Source: an uncultured Succinivibrio sp. (GTDB lineage Bacteria > Pseudomonadota > Gammaproteobacteria > Enterobacterales > Succinivibrionaceae). Taken from it: a stretch of DNA of 22,990 nt. The notes beneath the pieces were generated by a model. It was given only the letters and a program-made list of their open reading frames with translations, was not told the origin of the DNA and ran no database searches. The stretch's first letter is position 1; each line of letters begins with the position of its first letter. The stretch is taken from positions 1-22,990 of the forward strand of contig CAAGAC010000122.1 of NCBI GenBank assembly GCA_900767695.1, read 5' to 3'. This document shows, one piece after another, positions 1 to 7,178 of the stretch. Position numbers and translations under genes: made by a program.

Positions 1-117
1 CTGGCGGCAACAGCGCCGCGGTACCACCTGTTCCCATTCCGAACACAGAAGTGAAACGCGGCCGCGCCCATGGTAGTGCAGCGTACGACTGCGCGAGAGC
101 AGGTCACTGCCAGGCAT
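1..117 (+). rRNA. rrf: 5S ribosomal RNA, 5' end cut by window edge
   Basis: This is the 5S rRNA of the large ribosomal subunit. The first bases (CTGGCGGC) pair with the closing CTGCCAG near 107-113, forming the terminal helix, and the internal segments CCACCTG, CCCATTCCGAACACAG and GAAGTGAAACGC are typical 5S. Compared with E. coli, about three bases are missing at the 5' end, so the window starts inside the gene. It is followed after 8 bases by tRNA-Thr, so it is the tail of an rRNA operon. Confidence 0.96.
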
Positions 118-125
118 CCTATAAC

Positions 126-201
126 GCTGATATGGCTCAGTTGGTAGAGCGCACCCTTGGTAAGGGTGAGGTCCTGAGTTCGATTCTCAGTATCAGCACC
201 A
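126..201 (+). tRNA. tRNA-Thr (anticodon GGT)
   Basis: A complete 76-nt tRNA. The acceptor arms GCTGATA and TATCAGC pair, the D-arm contains GCTCAGTTGGTAGAGC, the anticodon stem CACCC/GGGTG encloses TTGGTAA with anticodon GGT at 159-161, the T-arm contains GTTCGATTC, and the 3' CCA (199-201) is encoded. It is nearly identical to E. coli tRNA-Thr(GGT), which also lies after a 5S gene in rrnD. It is probably cotranscribed with the rRNA. Confidence 0.97.
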
Positions 202-210
202 CGACATGAA

Positions 211-247
211 AGCCCCGGCCGAGCATCTGCTCAGCCGGGGCTTTTGC
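211..247 (+). terminator. Rho-independent terminator of the rRNA/tRNA operon
   Basis: The stem AGCCCCGGC...GAGC pairs with GCTC...GCCGGGGCT around a tight ATCT loop (about 221-231) and runs into CTTTTGCTTTT. It sits 10 bases after the tRNA CCA end. Confidence 0.9.
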
Positions 248-309
248 TTTTGCGGGCTGATGATTTTCATGACCCGCAAGCGTGCGGATTTTGGAGATCG
301 GGCGCCCAC

Positions 310-338
310 TTGCGAGGGCTTTTCTGAGATACTAAATT
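310..338 (+). promoter_or_regulatory. Possible sigma-70 promoter of the zinc-ribbon gene
   Basis: TTGCGA (310-315) and TAAATT (333-338) are 17 bases apart in an AT-rich stretch that stands out from the GC-rich surroundings. Each hexamer matches consensus at four of six positions. It lies 28 bases before the chosen start codon. Weak prediction. Confidence 0.3.
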
Positions 339-365
339 AGATTTAAATCTTTGTTAGGAGTGGTG

Positions 366-725
366 ATGGCAAGCTATTACATTTGCTCGAAGTGCGGCAT
401 CAAGGTCAAGTCAGTCAATTCGCCCGCGTACACCCCCTGCCCCCAGGGCGGTAGCCATGAGTGGCACGACGCAGGAGAGGAGGGGACCAAGGTCTTCACC
501 TGCTCAAAGTGCGGTGTGATGGTCGAGACCGCGACCACGCCCAACTTCACTCCTTGCCCTGATGGCGGCAACCACCAGTGGTTTAAGCTCGGCCACAGCG
601 GCCCGCTCTCCTACACCTGCTCCAAGTGCGGCGTGACTGTGAAGCTCAAGGAGCCTCCCCGCGACGCTCCCTGCGCCCAGGGCGGCAGCCACGAGTGGCA
701 CAAGACCGAAGAGGACGACAAGTAA
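366..725 (+). CDS. Small protein of three tandem zinc-ribbon-like repeats
   Basis: I do not recognise a named family. The 119-aa product is almost entirely three copies of a ~39-residue unit: aromatic-x-C-S-K-C-G, 14 residues from the second Cys to P-C, then x-x-G-G-x-H-x-W (pattern C-x2-C-x14-C-x5-H). The copies start near residues 7, 45 and 85, and the four conserved Cys/His positions of each could bind one zinc ion. There is no signal peptide or membrane segment, and the tail is acidic (TEEDDK). The ATG at 366 is chosen because AGGAG at 356-360 sits five bases upstream; the in-frame TTG at 351 has no ribosome site. The gene lies alone between the rRNA operon terminator and its own terminator. 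RNA, DNA or protein binding are all possible. Confidence 0.8.
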   Translation: MASYYICSKCGIKVKSVNSPAYTPCPQGGSHEWHDAGEEGTKVFTCSKCGVMVETATTPNFTPCPDGGNHQWFKLGHSGPLSYTCSKCGVTVKLKEPPRDAPCAQGGSHEWHKTEEDDK

Positions 726-778
726 ATCCCTCATCCAAGGCTTTCATAGTCCACAGCCTTGCCGATTTCTTTCCTCAC

Positions 779-804
779 GGCCGCGCCGGAGAGGCGCGGC
801 TTTT
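779..804 (+). terminator. Rho-independent terminator after the zinc-ribbon gene
   Basis: GCCGCGCC (780-787) pairs with GGCGCGGC (793-800) around a GGAGA loop and is followed by TTTT. It lies only 25 bases before the bioB start, so it could also limit read-through into bioB. Confidence 0.75.
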
Positions 805-829
805 CCCACGATCAACCAAGGATGCTTTA

Positions 830-1807
830 ATGCGTTTGAACGATCTCACCTCCAAGATCCTCGATGGCGGCATGATTGACCGCGACGAGGCCAACTTTCT
901 GCTCACGGTTCCTCTGGAGGAGCTGCGCCAGAGCGCCAAGGCGATCACTGGCCGCTTCTTCAAGGAGAAGGTGGAGCTGTGCTGCATATCCAACGGCAAG
1001 TGCGGCAACTGCACCGAGAACTGCAAGTTCTGCTCGCAGAGCCGCCGCTTCGACACCGACATCGGGCAGAGCAGGCTCAAGAGCGTCGACGAGTTCTTGG
1101 CCGAGGCAAAGTACAACAATGACAGGGGCGTGCACCGCTTCTCCATCGTGACCTCGGGCCTGAGGCTCCCGCCCAATGAAGTGAGGCAGGTCGGAGAGGC
1201 CTACAGGAAGATCTCCTCGGAGCTGAAGATCCGCTGCTGCGGATCGCTGGGTCTGCTCTCGCGCGACGAGCTCAAGTACCTCAAGGACTGCGGCCTCACC
1301 CGCTTCCACAACAACCTCGAGACCTCGAGGAGGTTCTTCCCGCAGATCTGCACCACTCACACCTACGATCAGAAGCTAGAGACGCTGCGCAACGCGCACG
1401 AGGTCGGGCTTGAGGTGTGCTCTGGCTGCATCATCGGCATGGGCGAGGACTTCAGCGACCGCATCGACATCGCCTTCACGCTGCGCGACGTGGGATCGGT
1501 CTCGACCCCCATCAACATCCTCAACCCCATAAAGGGCACTCCGCTTGAGAACCGCCCGATCCTCGGCGAGGAGGAGATCGAGCGCACCGTGGCGCTATTT
1601 CGCCACATCCTCCCGCGCACCGTCCTGCGCACCGCAGGCGGCAGGCTCCTCATCCGCGACTTCTACACCAAGCTCTTCGACTTCGGCATCAACGCCGAGA
1701 TCACCGGCGACATGCTTACCACCAAGGGCCTGACCATCGCCTCCGACATCTCCGACGCCATCGCCGCGCAGAAAATTGTGCAGCGCATCGACGCGCCGGA
1801 AGCCTGA
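830..1807 (+). CDS. bioB: Biotin synthase, anaerobe-type radical SAM enzyme
   Basis: BioB inserts sulfur into dethiobiotin in the cytoplasm, the last step of biotin synthesis. The 325-aa product has the radical-SAM cluster motif C61-x3-C65-x2-C68 within GNCTENCKFCSQS, followed by BioB landmarks: CGSLGLLS (138-144), HNNLETS (160-166), VCSGCIIGMGE (196-206), INILNPIKGTPLE (228-240) and the Arg of LRTAGGR (267). In E. coli the sulfur-donor [2Fe-2S] cluster is held by Cys97, Cys128, Cys188 and Arg260. Here the Cys97 position is Ser105 (HRFSIVTSG), while equivalents of the other three are present. Extra cysteines occur at 51, 52, 58 and 200. This pattern resembles BioB of strict anaerobes such as Bacteroides. 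The ATG at 830 follows AAGGA at 818-822. No other biotin genes are nearby. Confidence 0.88.
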   Translation: MRLNDLTSKILDGGMIDRDEANFLLTVPLEELRQSAKAITGRFFKEKVELCCISNGKCGNCTENCKFCSQSRRFDTDIGQSRLKSVDEFLAEAKYNNDRGVHRFSIVTSGLRLPPNEVRQVGEAYRKISSELKIRCCGSLGLLSRDELKYLKDCGLTRFHNNLETSRRFFPQICTTHTYDQKLETLRNAHEVGLEVCSGCIIGMGEDFSDRIDIAFTLRDVGSVSTPINILNPIKGTPLENRPILGEEEIERTVALFRHILPRTVLRTAGGRLLIRDFYTKLFDFGINAEITGDMLTTKGLTIASDISDAIAAQKIVQRIDAPEA

Positions 1808-1825
1808 TCACCAGCCTTAAAGGGA

Positions 1826-1852
1826 ATGGGGCGCTGCTGCGCCCCATTTTCT
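1826..1852 (+). terminator. Rho-independent terminator of bioB
   Basis: ATGGGGCGC (1826-1834) pairs perfectly with GCGCCCCAT (1839-1847) around TGCT, followed by TTTCTT. Confidence 0.9.
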
Positions 1853-1900
1853 TGCGCTCAAATAAAGTTACCTTGTAGTGCGCCGATCTTGGGCGTGCCA

Positions 1901-1917
1901 TGCACTTATATTGTGCA
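1901..1917 (+). promoter_or_regulatory. Inverted repeat, possible operator/promoter of the amino acid transporter operon
   Basis: TGCAC-TTATATT-GTGCA is a perfect 5-bp inverted repeat with a 7-bp spacer containing TATATT, a possible -10 hexamer. It lies about 105 bases before the ATPase start. A second candidate -10, TATACT, is at 1976-1981. No good -35 is visible for either, so the promoter is undecided. The symmetrical site would suit a dimeric regulator. Confidence 0.35.
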
Positions 1918-2021
1918 CTGTCCTGCCACGCTGGTGCGAATCTCCGTTCCATGGTGGATCGCCAGAATGCGCCGCTATACTCCCAAACAGACACCAAAGG
2001 GATTACTGCACGGGCGTACAC

Positions 2022-2759
2022 ATGAAAACGATGATCAAGCTGTCGCACATCAACAAGGTCTTCGGGGACCTGCATGTGCTCAAGGACGTGAACCTCGAGG
2101 TGGGCGAGGGCGAGAAGCTCGTAATCATCGGGCCCTCCGGCTCGGGCAAGTCCACCACGGTGCGCTGCATGAACTTCCTCGAGGTTCCGACCTCGGGCAA
2201 GGTGTTCATCAACGGCACCCAAGTCACGCCGAAGAACCGCCTCAAGGTCATACGCGAGAACACCTCGATGGTGTTCCAGTCCTTCAACCTCTACCCGCAC
2301 CTGGACGTGATGCACAACCTCACGCTCGCCCCGGTGAAGATCCACCACAAGTCCGAGGCCGAGGCCAGGGAGCTTGCAAGGCACTACCTGCAGGTGGTCG
2401 GCCTTGAGAACAAGGCCAGCGCCTACCCGTCGGCGCTCTCGGGCGGCCAGCAGCAGCGCATCGCGATCGCCAGGGCGCTTTGCCAGCAGAGCAAGATCAT
2501 GCTCTTCGACGAGCCGACATCGGCGCTCGATCCCGAGACCATCCAGGAAGTGCTCGACGTCATGGTCAAGCTAGCCGAGGAGTCGAACATCACCATGGTC
2601 GTGGTGACCCACGAGATGGGATTTGCCCGCAAGGTCGCCGACCGCGTCGTCTTCATGGAGGACGGGCGCATCATCGAGGAAGGCACCCCGGACGAGCTCT
2701 TCGACCACCCGAAGAGCGAGCGCGTCGGGCAATTCCTGGGCAAGATCCTCAACCACTGA
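2022..2759 (+). CDS. Polar amino acid ABC transporter ATPase (GlnQ/PebC type)
   Basis: This cytoplasmic ATPase powers uptake of polar or acidic amino acids with the three following gene products. The 245-aa protein has the usual length for the family. It carries Walker A GPSGSGKST (37-45), Q-loop VFQSFNLYPH (84-93), signature LSGGQQQR (139-146), Walker B IMLFDEPTSALD (159-170) and the switch His in VVTHEMGFA. The ATG at 2022 gives a standard GlnQ-like N-terminus (MIKLSHINKVFG), but no strong Shine-Dalgarno stands right before it; AAAGGGA is about 20 bases upstream. It is the first gene of an operon with the binding protein 49 bases downstream. Confidence 0.93.
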   Translation: MKTMIKLSHINKVFGDLHVLKDVNLEVGEGEKLVIIGPSGSGKSTTVRCMNFLEVPTSGKVFINGTQVTPKNRLKVIRENTSMVFQSFNLYPHLDVMHNLTLAPVKIHHKSEAEARELARHYLQVVGLENKASAYPSALSGGQQQRIAIARALCQQSKIMLFDEPTSALDPETIQEVLDVMVKLAEESNITMVVVTHEMGFARKVADRVVFMEDGRIIEEGTPDELFDHPKSERVGQFLGKILNH

Positions 2760-2808
2760 TTTTTTAACAAGAAACCTTCATTCCCGCTTGATAAAGGAGA
2801 GTGTGCAT

Positions 2809-3651
2809 ATGAACAAGTTCTTCAAAGCAGCAGCGTTTGCAATGAGCCTCGCCGCCTTCGGCGCGGCCTCGTTCCAGGCCGTCGCCGACGACTCCGTCCC
2901 GCCCGAGGTCAAGGCCATCCAGAAGCGCGGCGTCCTCAAGGTGGGCGTCAAGAACGCGGTGGTCGGCTTCTCCGTCCAGGACCCGCTCTCCGGCGAGTAC
3001 AAGGGCTTCGAGGATGATCTGGCCCGCCTGATCGCCGAGAAGATGGGCGTCAAGGCCGAGTTCACCGCCGTGACCGCCGCCACCAGGACCGAGCTCATCG
3101 ACTCGGGCGATCTCGACGTCGTGCTCGCCACCTTCACCATCACCGACGAGCGCAAGCTCCACTGGGACTTCACCACCCCGTACTACACCGACTGCGTGAC
3201 CGTGCTGGTCGAGGACAAGAGCGGGATCAAGTCGCTCGACGGCCTGATGGGCAAGACCATCGGCGTCTCCTCCGGCTCCAACTCCGCCCGCGCCCTGGTC
3301 GAGGCCCTCATCGCCAAGAAGCTCATCAAGGGCGAGGGCTATGACGCCAAGACCTTCGACGCCTCCACCTGGAAGGAGGGCGTGAAGTTCCACCAGTACG
3401 ACGACTACCCTGCGATTTCCACCGCCCTGGCCTCGGGCGAGGTTGACGCCTTCTGCGTCGACAAGTCGATCCTGGCCATCTACAAGACCAAGGGCCGCAG
3501 CTACATCTCCGACACCTTCGCGCCCCAGGACTACGGCGCGGTCACCAAGAAGGGCTCCGGGCTCTCCGCCTACGTCGACGGCCTCGTGAAGGGCTGGCTT
3601 GCAGACGGCACCATCAAGAAGCTCATCCACGAGAACGGCCTGGACAAGTAG
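2809..3651 (+). CDS. PEB1-like periplasmic amino acid-binding protein
   Basis: This family-3 solute-binding protein captures an amino acid in the periplasm and delivers it to the permease pair. The 280-aa precursor has a Sec signal peptide (MNKFFKAAAFAMSLAAFGAASFQAVA, cleavage probably before DD at 27). There is no lipobox, so it should be soluble. Mature segments such as RGVLKVGVKN, YKGFEDDLARLIAEKMG, ATFTITDERK, VDKSILAIYK and PQDYGAVTKKGSGL resemble Campylobacter PEB1, a known aspartate/glutamate-binding protein, so an acidic amino acid is the best ligand guess. AAAGGAGAG at 2793-2801 gives a strong ribosome site for the ATG at 2809. Confidence 0.92.
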   Translation: MNKFFKAAAFAMSLAAFGAASFQAVADDSVPPEVKAIQKRGVLKVGVKNAVVGFSVQDPLSGEYKGFEDDLARLIAEKMGVKAEFTAVTAATRTELIDSGDLDVVLATFTITDERKLHWDFTTPYYTDCVTVLVEDKSGIKSLDGLMGKTIGVSSGSNSARALVEALIAKKLIKGEGYDAKTFDASTWKEGVKFHQYDDYPAISTALASGEVDAFCVDKSILAIYKTKGRSYISDTFAPQDYGAVTKKGSGLSAYVDGLVKGWLADGTIKKLIHENGLDK

Positions 3652-3678
3652 CAGCCTCGTGAATCAGTAGAAGCAAAA

Positions 3679-3701
3679 GGGCAGGGGCGTGGCCCCTGCC
3701 C
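3679..3701 (+). other. Perfect hairpin between binding-protein and permease genes
   Basis: GGGCAGGGGC (3679-3688) pairs perfectly with GCCCCTGCCC (3692-3701) around GTG. No T-tract follows. It is placed to protect the upstream mRNA or partly stop transcription, so the binding protein could be made in excess over the permeases. Confidence 0.75.
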
Positions 3702-3718
3702 TGCCTAAGGAGAGCGCC

Positions 3719-4423
3719 ATGTTCGGCAATATGTTTTCCGCGCACGCCTGGGAGCTGGTGTGGAACTTCAGGGCGGCCTTCGCCCTCGGGTTCTGGCACA
3801 CGCTCCTGACGTCCTTCTTCGCGATCGCCATGTCGCTGGCGCTCGGGCTCGTGTTCGGCCTGATGTCGTCGGGAACAAAGACCTCGCTGAGGGCTGTCGC
3901 CAGGATCTACGTCGAGTTCATCCAGAACACCCCGCTGCTCCTGCAGATCTGCTTCCTCTACTACGCGCTGTCCTTCTCGGGCCACGGCATCGGGATCCTC
4001 GCCTCGGGCATCATCTCGATCGGCCTGTACCACGGCGCGTACATGTCCGAGGTCTTCAGGGCGGGCATCCAGTCCATCCCCAAGGGGCAGTTCGAGTCGG
4101 CCGAGGCCCAGGGCTTCGGGTACGCCGGAATGATGCGCTACATCATCCTCCCCCAGACGGTGAAGGTGGTCCTCCCCCCGATGACCAACCAGATAGTCAA
4201 TCTCATCAAGAACACCTCGGTCCTCTACATCATCGGAGGCACCGACCTCATTTCCAACACTTACAGCTTCGTCACCGGCGTCAACACCGGCGGAGCCTAC
4301 GGCCCCGCGTACCTCGTGTGCGGCGCGCTGTTCTTCGTGATGTGCTACCCGCTCTCCCGCGCGGCGACCATCTGGGAGACCAGCCTCAAGAAGCGCGATC
4401 AGATGAGCGCTGCCAAGGAGTGA
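3719..4423 (+). CDS. Amino acid ABC transporter permease (GlnP/HisM family), first
   Basis: One of two inner-membrane subunits forming the translocation channel. The 234-aa protein has several hydrophobic spans starting near residue 20 (FALGFWHTLLTSFFAIAMSLALGLVFGLM). It has the His/Glu permease features YVEFIQNTPLLLQICFLYYAL and the cytoplasmic EAA loop EVFRAGIQSIPKGQFESAEAQGFGYAGMMRYIILPQ, which contacts the ATPase. AAGGAG at 3707-3712 sets the ATG at 3719. The next permease starts 3 bases after its stop, indicating translational coupling. Confidence 0.93.
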   Translation: MFGNMFSAHAWELVWNFRAAFALGFWHTLLTSFFAIAMSLALGLVFGLMSSGTKTSLRAVARIYVEFIQNTPLLLQICFLYYALSFSGHGIGILASGIISIGLYHGAYMSEVFRAGIQSIPKGQFESAEAQGFGYAGMMRYIILPQTVKVVLPPMTNQIVNLIKNTSVLYIIGGTDLISNTYSFVTGVNTGGAYGPAYLVCGALFFVMCYPLSRAATIWETSLKKRDQMSAAKE

Positions 4424-4426
4424 GCC

Positions 4427-5173
4427 ATGGACGAATGGTCTGCAAGCTTCCACATCCTGAGCATGGGCCCCATATGGGCATACATACTCAAGGGCACGGT
4501 CTTCACGCTGGTGATCTCTGTCACCGCCATTGCGCTGAGCCTCGTGTTCAGCTCCGTGCTCGCGCTGGTGCGCAACTACGCCACCGCCCCGCAGTACAAG
4601 CCCTTCTACCTCGCAGCGGTCTGGTACATCGAGATCTTCCGCAACACGCCGCTGCTGCTGTGGATCTTCGTGGCGATCGTGTTCTGCCCGGTGCCTGATC
4701 TCTTCGGGCACCCGCTGTTCGGCCTGACCTCGGTCGAGACGAAGATGCTCTTCAAGGCGGCCGTGGCGCTCACGCTGTTCGAGACGGCGTGCATCGCCGA
4801 GATCATCCGCGGCGGCCTCAACGCGGTGCCCAAGGGGCAGTTCGAGACCGCCTACACCCAGGGCTTCGGCGTCGTCGGCACGATGTACCACATCATCCTG
4901 CCGCAGGCCTTCCGCCACGTCGTCCCGACGCTCCTGAGCCAGATCATCACCACGGTCAAGGACTCATCGTTCCTCGCCAACGTCGCGACCATCGAGCTGA
5001 TGTCCCGCGTCCGCAAGATCATGAGCACCGCCGGCATGTACAACGGCACGGGCACCATCAACGTCTCGGACGTATTCGTGCTCTACGGCACCGCCGCCGT
5101 GATCTACTTCGTCATCGACTTCAGCCTGTCGCTGCTCGTCCGCCACATCCAGAAGAAGCGCGGCACGATTTGA
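4427..5173 (+). CDS. Amino acid ABC transporter permease (GlnP/HisM family), second
   Basis: Second channel subunit, expected to form a heterodimer with the preceding permease. The 248-aa protein has hydrophobic spans, YIEIFRNTPLLLWIFVAIVF and the EAA loop EIIRGGLNAVPKGQFETAYTQGFGVVGTMYHIILPQ. Its last span lies close to the C-terminus (DVFVLYGTAAVIYFVIDFSLSLLV), ending in basic HIQKKRGTI. AAGGAG just before the stop of the previous gene serves as its ribosome site. Confidence 0.93.
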   Translation: MDEWSASFHILSMGPIWAYILKGTVFTLVISVTAIALSLVFSSVLALVRNYATAPQYKPFYLAAVWYIEIFRNTPLLLWIFVAIVFCPVPDLFGHPLFGLTSVETKMLFKAAVALTLFETACIAEIIRGGLNAVPKGQFETAYTQGFGVVGTMYHIILPQAFRHVVPTLLSQIITTVKDSSFLANVATIELMSRVRKIMSTAGMYNGTGTINVSDVFVLYGTAAVIYFVIDFSLSLLVRHIQKKRGTI

Positions 5174-5184
5174 GGAGCCAAAGC

Positions 5185-5790
5185 ATGGAACCGCCAGTAA
5201 TCACCATCTCCCGCCAGTTTGCGAGCATGGGCCGCAGCGTGGCCCAGCGCCTGGCTGCCGATCTAGGCATCAGCTTCATGGACAGGGACATCGTGAAGGA
5301 GACGGCAAAGCGCATGAACCTGCCGATCTCCGAGGTGAGCTCGCACGACGAGAAGCCCGGCGCGTCCGGCTTCATCATGCGCAAGAGCTACCTCTTCAAC
5401 TTCGGGGTCTACAGCATCTCAAAGCAGATCTTCGAGGCGCAGCGCAGCATCATCTCCGACTTTGCCGCAAAGGGGCCTTGCATCATCGTGGGAAGGCTTG
5501 CCGAGGAGATCCTCCGCGGCAGGCCCAACACGCTGCGCGTCTACATCTGCGCGCCGTTTGACGACCGCGTGGCCAACTGCGCCGAGAAGCTGATGATCGG
5601 CAATCAGGAGGACTGCGAGAGGGATATCCGCAAGGTTGACGCCGCCCGCGCCGCCTACCGCCGCCGCTTCGCAGGCCACGATCTGAACCCCGAGGACTTC
5701 GACCTCGTGCTCTCTACCGGCCGCTTCGGCATCGAGGGCTGCGCCTCCATCATCGGCGCGATTGCCAGAAAGCACCTCAAGTGGGAATGA
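5185..5790 (+). CDS. Cytidylate kinase-like family protein
   Basis: The 201-aa protein belongs to the cytidylate-kinase-like P-loop family. Typical features are the N-terminal VITISRQFASMGRSVAQRLAADLGI (degenerate P-loop region), FMDRDIVKETAKRM, the CIIVGRLAEEIL segment and the YICAPFDDRVAN segment seen in these kinases. Its true substrate is unknown; it is not the housekeeping cmk. It starts 11 bases after the permease stop with GAGGAG as ribosome site, so it is the last gene of the transporter operon. A regulatory or metabolic link to the transporter is inferred from position only. Confidence 0.8.
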   Translation: MEPPVITISRQFASMGRSVAQRLAADLGISFMDRDIVKETAKRMNLPISEVSSHDEKPGASGFIMRKSYLFNFGVYSISKQIFEAQRSIISDFAAKGPCIIVGRLAEEILRGRPNTLRVYICAPFDDRVANCAEKLMIGNQEDCERDIRKVDAARAAYRRRFAGHDLNPEDFDLVLSTGRFGIEGCASIIGAIARKHLKWE

Positions 5791-5812
5791 GCCCCGCCTG
5801 AGACACCAGGCG

Positions 5813-5852
5813 ATAAGAAAGAACGGCCGATCCCGCATGGGATCGGCCGTTC
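5813..5852 (-). terminator. Convergent terminator between cytidylate kinase-like gene and degS
   Basis: GAACGGCCGATCCC (5821-5834) pairs perfectly with GGGATCGGCCGTTC (5839-5852) around GCAT. On the minus strand it is followed by TTTCTTA, so it terminates degS. The plus-strand side lacks a T-tract but the 14-bp stem may also slow plus-strand transcription. Confidence 0.82.
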
Positions 5853-5874
5853 CGCGTCTCCAAGCCGCCTTCTC

Positions 5875-6978
5875 CTATCCGTCTATGCCCGGGCGGTCCT
5901 CGGCGAGGATCACGCTCAGGTCCACCGAGTCGTCCCCGCGGAATACCTTGAAGTCGAGCCTGGCCCCTGGCTTTGACTGCGAGACCTTCTCGATGAGCTC
6001 CTTGAGCGAGCTGATGCGGCTTCCGTTGACCTCGTAGATGACGTCGCCCGGCTGGAGCACGCCGTAGGCGGGCCCGCGCGGATCGATGAAGGCGACCCTC
6101 ACGCCCACGCCCTGGCGGTTTGGCAGCGGCACCGAGCCGTTGTCGGAGATGCCCAGGTACCCCCTGATGACCCTGCCGTGCTGGATGATCTCGCGCATCA
6201 CGCTGACCACGAGCTTCGAGGGCACCGCAAAGCCGATGCCGTAGGTCTGGTAGCTGTTGATGGAGGCGGTGTTGATGCCGATCATCTCGCCTGCTGTGTT
6301 GACGAGCGCTCCGCCAGAGTTGCCGCTGTTGATGGGCGCGTCGGTCTGGATGAGGTCCTGGATCCCCTCGCGGATGTTCATCTGGTTGGGGGCGATGAGC
6401 CCCGAGCCCGAGCGGGCGGTGGCCGAGATGATGCCGTGGGTTACGGTCTGCCCCAGGTTGTTGGGGTTGCCGATGGCCAGCGCGATGTCGCCGACCATCG
6501 GCTCGTCCTTGGCGCAGTTGATGGGCGGGAGGTTCTTGGCGTCGACCTTGAGCACCGCGATGTCGGTGCGGCGGTCGTAGCCGATGACGAAGGCCTGGTA
6601 GAGCGCGCCATCGCGGGTCATCGCCCAGATGGACTGTCCGGGCTCGTTCGACGACGGCACCACGTGGTAGTTGGTGACGATGTAGCCGTCCTTGGACATG
6701 ATCACGCCCGAGGCGCTGGTCTTGATCTCGGCGGGATTGCCGTCGGTGCCGCCCTCGGGCGAGGTGTAGTTGGTGTTGAGCGCGGTCACGTAGATGTTGA
6801 CGACGCTGGGGGCGGCGCGGCCCACGGCATAGGCGTAGCTTGAGATCTTGACGCTGGCGATCGAGTAGAGCCAGTCGCCGATCTTCTGGCCGGCCTTGGG
6901 GTTCACGGCGAGCACGCCGGCGGCGGCTGCAAGTCCGACCGCGACCGGAAGCGCCGCATGCAACAGTTTCAATCCCAC
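5875..6978 (-). CDS. degS: DegS-like membrane-anchored serine protease
   Basis: DegS senses misfolded outer-membrane proteins through its PDZ domain and starts cleavage of anti-sigma factor RseA, releasing sigma-E. The 367-aa product (E. coli DegS 355) has an uncleaved N-terminal anchor (LLHAALPVAVGLAAAAGVLAV). The trypsin-like domain has His105 (TNYHVV), Asp139 (RRTDIAVLKV) and Ser221 (NSGNSGGALVN). A single PDZ domain follows (about 270-355: GYLGISDNG... GPAYGVLQPGDVIYEVNG). One PDZ plus an anchor separates it from the two-PDZ DegQ upstream. The start is uncertain: the GTG at 6978 lies only two bases after AGGGG, whereas the in-frame TTG at 6972 has better spacing. Confidence 0.9.
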   Translation of the reverse strand: MGLKLLHAALPVAVGLAAAAGVLAVNPKAGQKIGDWLYSIASVKISSYAYAVGRAAPSVVNIYVTALNTNYTSPEGGTDGNPAEIKTSASGVIMSKDGYIVTNYHVVPSSNEPGQSIWAMTRDGALYQAFVIGYDRRTDIAVLKVDAKNLPPINCAKDEPMVGDIALAIGNPNNLGQTVTHGIISATARSGSGLIAPNQMNIREGIQDLIQTDAPINSGNSGGALVNTAGEMIGINTASINSYQTYGIGFAVPSKLVVSVMREIIQHGRVIRGYLGISDNGSVPLPNRQGVGVRVAFIDPRGPAYGVLQPGDVIYEVNGSRISSLKELIEKVSQSKPGARLDFKVFRGDDSVDLSVILAEDRPGIDG

Positions 6979-7003
6979 ATCCCCTCTTGATGATCCTCAG
7001 GCC

Positions 7004-7029
7004 ATTCTAGCAGAGAGGCCGCGCTGCAA
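7004..7029 (-). promoter_or_regulatory. Candidate degS promoter
   Basis: On the minus strand TGC-TAGAAT gives an extended -10 (TAGAAT at 7009-7004, TG at 7012-7011). TTGCAG at 7029-7024 is a poor -35 with only 14 bases of spacing, so the extended -10 would carry the activity. It lies about 25 bases before the degS start. Confidence 0.45.
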
Positions 7030-7056
7030 GGCGCGGCAGGGCGGGGCGCGCGGCGG

Positions 7057-7065
7057 GAAAGAAAA
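7057..7065 (+). repeat. Left 9-bp target-site duplication of the MITE-like element
   Basis: GAAAGAAAA directly abuts the outer end of the left inverted repeat and is repeated exactly at 7211-7219 outside the right one. Confidence 0.8.
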
Positions 7066-7083
7066 TACGGCGACCAAATCCGG

Positions 7084-7097
7084 TTGATCTAGATCAC
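7084..7097 (+). promoter_or_regulatory. FNR-like box in left arm of the element
   Basis: TTGATCTAGATCAC matches the FNR/ANR consensus TTGAT-N4-ATCAA at nine of ten defined positions. Its centre is about 93 bases upstream of the start site predicted from the degS -10, in the range where FNR can act as a class I activator. Function is inferred. Confidence 0.45.
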
Positions 7098-7178
7098 GGA
7101 GTTGGCGCGCCTCGGTTTTAGCTTCCATCCCGGCAGGCTGGGCCGCCGGGATGGACTGGTTCAGGCTGTCCAAATTCC

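Noticed and set aside
2764..3630. A 288-codon minus-strand reading frame
   Set aside because: It lies opposite the PEB1-like gene and is mostly Gly/Val/Leu/Asp with no domain.
3623..4918. A 431-codon open reading frame on the minus strand
   Set aside because: It is antisense to the two permease genes, is full of His/Arg/Asp/Glu low-complexity sequence, matches no family and has no ribosome site. It results from high GC codon bias.
6959..6965. TGTTGCA on the minus strand at the degS start
   Set aside because: It lies within the first codons of degS, lacks the AT-rich flanks of the other copies, and one occurrence by chance is expected in a window of this size.
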